From CAWUIH01 sp963922495 (lineage in GTDB: Bacteria; Pseudomonadota; Gammaproteobacteria; Coxiellales; Coxiellaceae), in contig CAWUIH010000061.1 in assembly GCA_963922495.1 (NCBI GenBank), positions 1 through 9,119 on the forward strand: a DNA stretch of 9,119 nt, read 5' to 3'. The notes under the pieces are model-generated. The model was not told the DNA's origin, ran no database searches, and saw nothing but the letters and a program-made list of their open reading frames with translations. The position numbers were made by a program, and so were the translations under genes. Shown piece by piece: positions 4,989 to 9,119 of this stretch. The first letter of the stretch is position 1; each line of letters starts with the position of its first letter.

Positions 4989-7271
4989 ATGGAAACAAGT
5001 AAAATCAGTGTCATTTCGGTTTCAGGATTTATTTTTGGATGCGGTATTTTATTGATACAATCGAAATTGCCATCACTTTATCTGTGTGGAACGTTGATAT
5101 TTATATTATTAATTATCTTAATTAAGTATCCATATTTGATGACGGTATGGTTGTTTTTCTTTATGTTGGGTTTTTCTTATTGTGATTTCCGTGCGCATTT
5201 TCGATTTAATTGGAACTTGCCAAACAATAGTATTAAAAAAATATCTCATGTGTGTGGTGATATTAGTAGTGTTCCGCATTATTTTAATAATTCATGTGGT
5301 TTTTTATTTAGTATGCGATCATTTAATGGTAATTCTGTGAGAGCAACAATTAAACTCAGTTGGTACCAAGATGCTCCTAAATTGAAACTTGGGCAATACG
5401 CTTGCATGGATACAAAATTGAAACCACCTCATAGTTTACATAACTTTTCCGGGAAAAATTACGAAAATACAATATTAGTTAACGGTATTCGTGCCAGTGG
5501 GTATGTTTATAAATCCCAGGTGCAGTTTGCAAATAATCACAAAATTTCATTTATCAACCGGTTTCGCCAACAAATTATTACTGCACTAAGAAATCATCAA
5601 AGTATAGATCCTTTAAGTGGTGTAATTGCAGCATTATCAACGGGTACGCGATCATTGATTACGCCTCAACAGTGGAAAATTTTTAAAGATACAGGAACTA
5701 GCCATTTAATTGCTATTTCTGGGTTACATATTGGATTTGTTGGATTTATTTTTTATACAGTATTTAATTTTTTTTGGCGATTTTATGGAAAAATATTATT
5801 AAAGATGCCTTCACCGTTTGTCAGCGGTATGTTATCTTTTTTAGGAGCTTTCATTTACAGTATGGCTGCTGGATTTTCAATACCGACCCAACGTGCATTG
5901 TTAATGTATAGTATTGCTATATTATTTAAAATGAGTAACCGTCTAATTCCAATTAGTCATTGTATTTTATTTGCATTTTTTGGAATTATTTTTTTAAACC
6001 CATTTTCATTATTTTCAATGAGTCTGTGGCTTAGTTTTTTTTCAGTGTCATTGCTAGTATATGGAACGCTGTTTTATAAAAAAAATAAAAAAATATTTAA
6101 TTTTTTCAAAATGCACTACGTGGCGTTTGTTAGCTTGATCCCGATCAGTTTATTTTGCTTTGAGCAGCTGGCATTGTGCAGTATATTTGCTAATGTCATT
6201 GCAATTCCATACGTTGGATTTGTTATATTGCCATGCTGTATTTTGGCAATAACTCTGAAAATTTTTTCTACTTCTTTCAGTAATTTGATTTTCATATTTT
6301 GTGTAAAAATTTTAAAGCCTCTGTGGGGTTTTTTATATTGGCTTAGTAGTATACAAAACCAAGTATGGTTTCATCATATTCATGGTCCAATTATCCTTTT
6401 AGTGAGTATGATTGCAGTATTTTTATTATTAGCTCCCAGTAGTGTGCCATGGCGTTGGCTAGGGATAGCATGGGGGCTACCGCTATTTTTTTATCCATAT
6501 CCTACACCCTCAAAAGGCAATGTGATGTTAACTATATTTGATGTTGGCCAAGGTTTGGCAGCTTTAGTACAAACTATGCATCATCGTTTATTGTTTGATG
6601 CGGGACCACGCTTTCAAGGTGGGTTCGATGCGGGTCACGATGTGGTGTTGCCTTACCTCAGAGCGCATGGTAGTCAAGCGCTTGATGTATTGCTGATTAG
6701 TCATGCAGATAATGATCATCGTGGTGGTGCAGCGGCGATTCTTCATGCTATCAAAGTGCGTGAAGTTATATCGAGTTTCCATTACATGAATGGCAGTTTG
6801 TGTAGTGCCGGAAAAAGTTGGTATTGGGATAATGTGTATTTTAAGATACTTTCACCCTCAAAAGTGGAGCGCTATCGTGGTAACGATAGCTCTTGTGTGT
6901 TACAAATTACAGCTCATGGTCGGTCAATACTGTTGGTGGGAGATATTGAAAAGCATCGTGAGAAGTGGTTACTCAAGCGCTATGGCGCCAAACTTAAGGC
7001 TGACATATTGGTAGCTCCGCATCATGGAAGTGCTACATCCTCAACCCCGGAATTTGTCGCAGCCGTGCATCCAAAATACGTGATTTTCGCAGTGGGATTT
7101 TTGAATCGTTATCATTTCCCAAGCTTGCAGGTTGTTAGCCGATATCAAGCGTCGGGTGCAATACCATTGGCAACGGATCGTCAAGGGGCGATTTGCATCG
7201 AGCTTTTGTCACAAGGTAGAATAACAACCAAAGTAGCGTATCACCGGCATTATTTTTGGCAGATAAGATAA
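4989..7271 (+). CDS. comEC: DNA internalisation competence protein ComEC/Rec2
   Basis: ComEC is the inner-membrane channel that carries single-stranded DNA into the cytoplasm during natural transformation. The 760 residues have the full family layout: two N-terminal membrane segments (about 9-27 and 32-61), a soluble OB-like region (about 65-175), the multi-spanning competence domain (about 200-500) with HLIAISGLH at 239-247, and a C-terminal metallo-beta-lactamase-like domain. That domain shows FDVGQGLAALVQ, LLFDAGPR, the metal motif HADNDH (572-577), LLVGD with Asp652, and APHHGS (676-681), all as expected for a possible nuclease. An in-frame stop immediately precedes the ATG, so no longer start exists; there is no clear ribosome binding site. 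The first two thirds is very AT-rich with many homopolymer runs, but the frame is unbroken. msbA starts one base after the stop. Confidence 0.95.
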   Translation: METSKISVISVSGFIFGCGILLIQSKLPSLYLCGTLIFILLIILIKYPYLMTVWLFFFMLGFSYCDFRAHFRFNWNLPNNSIKKISHVCGDISSVPHYFNNSCGFLFSMRSFNGNSVRATIKLSWYQDAPKLKLGQYACMDTKLKPPHSLHNFSGKNYENTILVNGIRASGYVYKSQVQFANNHKISFINRFRQQIITALRNHQSIDPLSGVIAALSTGTRSLITPQQWKIFKDTGTSHLIAISGLHIGFVGFIFYTVFNFFWRFYGKILLKMPSPFVSGMLSFLGAFIYSMAAGFSIPTQRALLMYSIAILFKMSNRLIPISHCILFAFFGIIFLNPFSLFSMSLWLSFFSVSLLVYGTLFYKKNKKIFNFFKMHYVAFVSLIPISLFCFEQLALCSIFANVIAIPYVGFVILPCCILAITLKIFSTSFSNLIFIFCVKILKPLWGFLYWLSSIQNQVWFHHIHGPIILLVSMIAVFLLLAPSSVPWRWLGIAWGLPLFFYPYPTPSKGNVMLTIFDVGQGLAALVQTMHHRLLFDAGPRFQGGFDAGHDVVLPYLRAHGSQALDVLLISHADNDHRGGAAAILHAIKVREVISSFHYMNGSLCSAGKSWYWDNVYFKILSPSKVERYRGNDSSCVLQITAHGRSILLVGDIEKHREKWLLKRYGAKLKADILVAPHHGSATSSTPEFVAAVHPKYVIFAVGFLNRYHFPSLQVVSRYQASGAIPLATDRQGAICIELLSQGRITTKVAYHRHYFWQIR

Positions 7272-7272
7272 C

Positions 7273-9036
7273 ATGGCAAAGACAAAAACATCTTCTAACA
7301 AGATACAAGTGTATCGACGCTTATTAAAAGTTGCGCAATCCTACTGGCCTGTGTTTATTTGCGGCATTGTTGGTACTATTGTGGTTTCTTTCAGCGATGC
7401 TGGGTTCGCTTATTTAATTAAACCTATTATAAATCGCGGATTTATTAATCGAGAAGCTATATTTATTACATGGCTTCCATTAATTATTTTATGTTTGTTC
7501 ATCCTACGTGGATTATCTGGATTTGTTTCATCATATTCTATTAATCGTGTAGCGCGTAACGTTGTGATGGACTTCAGACGAAAAATATTTAAATATTTAC
7601 TGCAACTTCCTGCTCAATTTTATAATCAACACAGTTCGGGAAATTTATTATCAACTATTATCTATAATGTTGAGCAAGTTGCACAAGCAAGTTCTGAGGC
7701 ACTGATTATGGCATTGCAAGAAACTACGTTAGCTGTGGGATTGATTATTGTAATGTTTGTTGTCAATTGGAAGCTAACGGTATTTTTTTGCATTATTGTA
7801 CCCTTGATTAGTTGGGTGATGAAAATATCGAGTCACCGTATTAGAAAAATTAGTGGTAATATTCAGGAATCAGTAGGTGAAGTAACACACATTGCCAGTG
7901 AAGTGATTGAAGCGTTTAAAGTAGTGCGCTTATTTGGTGGCCAGAAATATGAGACAGATAAATTTTTCAAAGCAACGCGAATTAATCAGCAGCGAGAGCT
8001 TAAAGTAGTTGTTACCAATAGTATTGGTAGCTCTTTAGTGCAGTTGTTGTTAGGTATTCCAATAGCTGTGACATTATTTTTTGCTACACAGCCTACTATT
8101 AACATTACGGCTGGTAGTTTTGCTTCAGTGGTTTCTTCACTGATTATGTTGCTGCGTCCAGTGCGTCGCCTCACAATGATTAATAGTTATATTCAAAAGG
8201 GAATAGCCGGTGCACAAAGTATTTTTGCACTACTCGATAAGGATATTGAAAAAGATTTTGGTGAAAAAGTAATTTCCCGTGTTGCTGGAAATATCCGTTT
8301 TGAAAATGTTGGATTTTCTTATAACGAAGACATGGTCCTCAAGGATATTAATTTAGAAATCAAAGCTGGTCAGACAGTGGCAATTGTGGGTCGGTCAGGT
8401 TCTGGAAAATCCACGCTTGTCAATTTATTGCCTCGATTCTATGATGCACAAATAGGAAATATATTAATTGATGGCACCGATATAAAAGATTTTCGTTTAG
8501 AAAATTTACGTAATCAATTTGCAATGGTTTCGCAGCATACTAGTCTATTTAATGATACCATTGCGAGAAATATCGCTTATGGTTCTGCAAAGCTTGATGA
8601 AAATCGTCTTCGTGACGCGGCAAAAGCAGCTCACGCACTCGAATTTATTGAGGCTTTGCCTAAGGGATTTGACACAATGATTGGTGAAAATGGTGTGATG
8701 CTCTCAGGAGGTCAGCGCCAGCGTATTGCCATTGCAAGAGCTTTATTTAAAAATGCACCTATTCTGATTTTAGATGAGGCAACCGCTTCTCTTGATACTC
8801 ACGCTGAAAGACATATTCAGGCAGCGCTAGAGAATCTTATGTCTGACTGTACTACAGTAGTTATTGCGCACCGGCTTTCCACTATTGAAAATGCTGATTG
8901 GATTATTGCGATGGAGAAAGGCACTATAGTTGAAAAAGGCACTCATCGCGAGCTACTTCAAAAAAATGGCGTTTATGCAGAATTGCACCGTTTACAATTT
9001 AACGACAGTGTTAATAAAGATAAGGATCAACAATGA
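7273..9036 (+). CDS. msbA: Lipid A export ATP-binding/permease protein MsbA
   Basis: MsbA is a homodimeric ABC exporter that flips lipid A-core from the inner to the outer leaflet of the inner membrane. The 587 residues are close to the 582 of E. coli. The membrane domain spans about 20-310. The nucleotide-binding domain shows Walker A GRSGSGKST (373-381, Lys379), Q-loop Gln421 in VSQHTSLFND, signature LSGGQRQR (477-484), Walker B ILILDEAT (497-504, Asp501 and Glu502) and H-loop His533 in IAHRLST. All catalytic residues are present. MsbA identity, rather than a general multidrug exporter, is supported by lpxK directly downstream, overlapping in ATGA, which is a common gammaproteobacterial pair. 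The start lies one base after comEC with only a weak ribosome binding site, so translational coupling is likely. Confidence 0.95.
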   Translation: MAKTKTSSNKIQVYRRLLKVAQSYWPVFICGIVGTIVVSFSDAGFAYLIKPIINRGFINREAIFITWLPLIILCLFILRGLSGFVSSYSINRVARNVVMDFRRKIFKYLLQLPAQFYNQHSSGNLLSTIIYNVEQVAQASSEALIMALQETTLAVGLIIVMFVVNWKLTVFFCIIVPLISWVMKISSHRIRKISGNIQESVGEVTHIASEVIEAFKVVRLFGGQKYETDKFFKATRINQQRELKVVVTNSIGSSLVQLLLGIPIAVTLFFATQPTINITAGSFASVVSSLIMLLRPVRRLTMINSYIQKGIAGAQSIFALLDKDIEKDFGEKVISRVAGNIRFENVGFSYNEDMVLKDINLEIKAGQTVAIVGRSGSGKSTLVNLLPRFYDAQIGNILIDGTDIKDFRLENLRNQFAMVSQHTSLFNDTIARNIAYGSAKLDENRLRDAAKAAHALEFIEALPKGFDTMIGENGVMLSGGQRQRIAIARALFKNAPILILDEATASLDTHAERHIQAALENLMSDCTTVVIAHRLSTIENADWIIAMEKGTIVEKGTHRELLQKNGVYAELHRLQFNDSVNKDKDQQ

Positions 9037-9119
9037 CAACAGCACCACGTTTTTGGTATCGACCTCGTGGATTACTAAGTTACCTACTGTCACTTTTTTC
9101 TTATCTTTACCAAATAGAT
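9033..9119 (+). CDS. lpxK: Tetraacyldisaccharide 4'-kinase, N-terminal part (runs off the window)
   Basis: LpxK phosphorylates the 4' position of the tetraacyldisaccharide 1-phosphate to give lipid IVA, on the inner face of the inner membrane. Only 29 codons are visible: they contain RFWYRPRGLLSYLLSLFSYLY, which fits the N-terminal membrane-associated helix of LpxK in Legionellales-type proteins. The Walker A motif lies beyond the edge. The ATG overlaps the msbA stop (ATGA), and AAGGA (9022-9026) is a good ribosome binding site inside msbA. The call rests on this short match plus the msbA-lpxK gene order. Confidence 0.85.
   Translation, partial: MTTAPRFWYRPRGLLSYLLSLFSYLYQID

Noticed and set aside
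6588..7014. Open frames on both strands within the 3' part of comEC
   Set aside because: They overlap the conserved metallo-beta-lactamase domain of ComEC and have no features of their own.
7986..8174. Minus-strand open frame inside msbA
   Set aside because: Shadow of the MsbA membrane domain with no recognisable product.

Overview
The window looks like the chromosome of an AT-rich gammaproteobacterium, most likely of the order Legionellales and near Coxiella. The evidence is the S15, PNPase, MgsA, MsbA and LpxK sequences, which are gammaproteobacterial in character, and the lipid A genes, which mean a Gram-negative envelope. From memory, and unverified here, C. burnetii also has pnp close to comEC-msbA-lpxK, with surface-polysaccharide genes just upstream. 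A broken sugar-dehydrogenase gene, two long gene-poor gaps and many homopolymer runs point to a genome undergoing decay, as in a host-associated lineage. No feature proves the genus.

Layout. Bases 1-279 hold the decayed start of a nucleotide-sugar dehydrogenase gene on the minus strand, ending at an unrelated 51-base edge. Bases 280-727 contain no gene I can support. A good promoter (728-756) then drives rpsO, pnp and a small alpha/beta hydrolase gene, closely spaced on the plus strand and closed by a hairpin terminator at 3930-3952. Bases 3953-4430 form a second gene-free gap with a perfect inverted repeat and possible coding scraps. mgsA follows on the minus strand. It diverges across a 120-base promoter region from a plus-strand operon, comEC-msbA-lpxK. 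comEC and msbA are 1 base apart, msbA and lpxK overlap by 4 bases, and lpxK runs off the right edge.

How the genes work together. rpsO-pnp is the conserved ribosome and RNA-turnover pair: S15 assembles the 30S subunit and PNPase degrades RNA. The hydrolase is an unusual third member with unknown substrate. MgsA diverts dihydroxyacetone phosphate to methylglyoxal. ComEC is the inner-membrane DNA uptake channel. MsbA flips lipid A-core across the inner membrane and LpxK adds the 4'-phosphate of lipid A, so the last operon joins DNA uptake with lipid A synthesis and export.

I found no convincing new system. The points most worth a second look are the dehydrogenase remnant, the foldable rpsO leader, the hydrolase in the pnp operon, the altered phosphate-binding loop of MgsA and the slippage-prone comEC.
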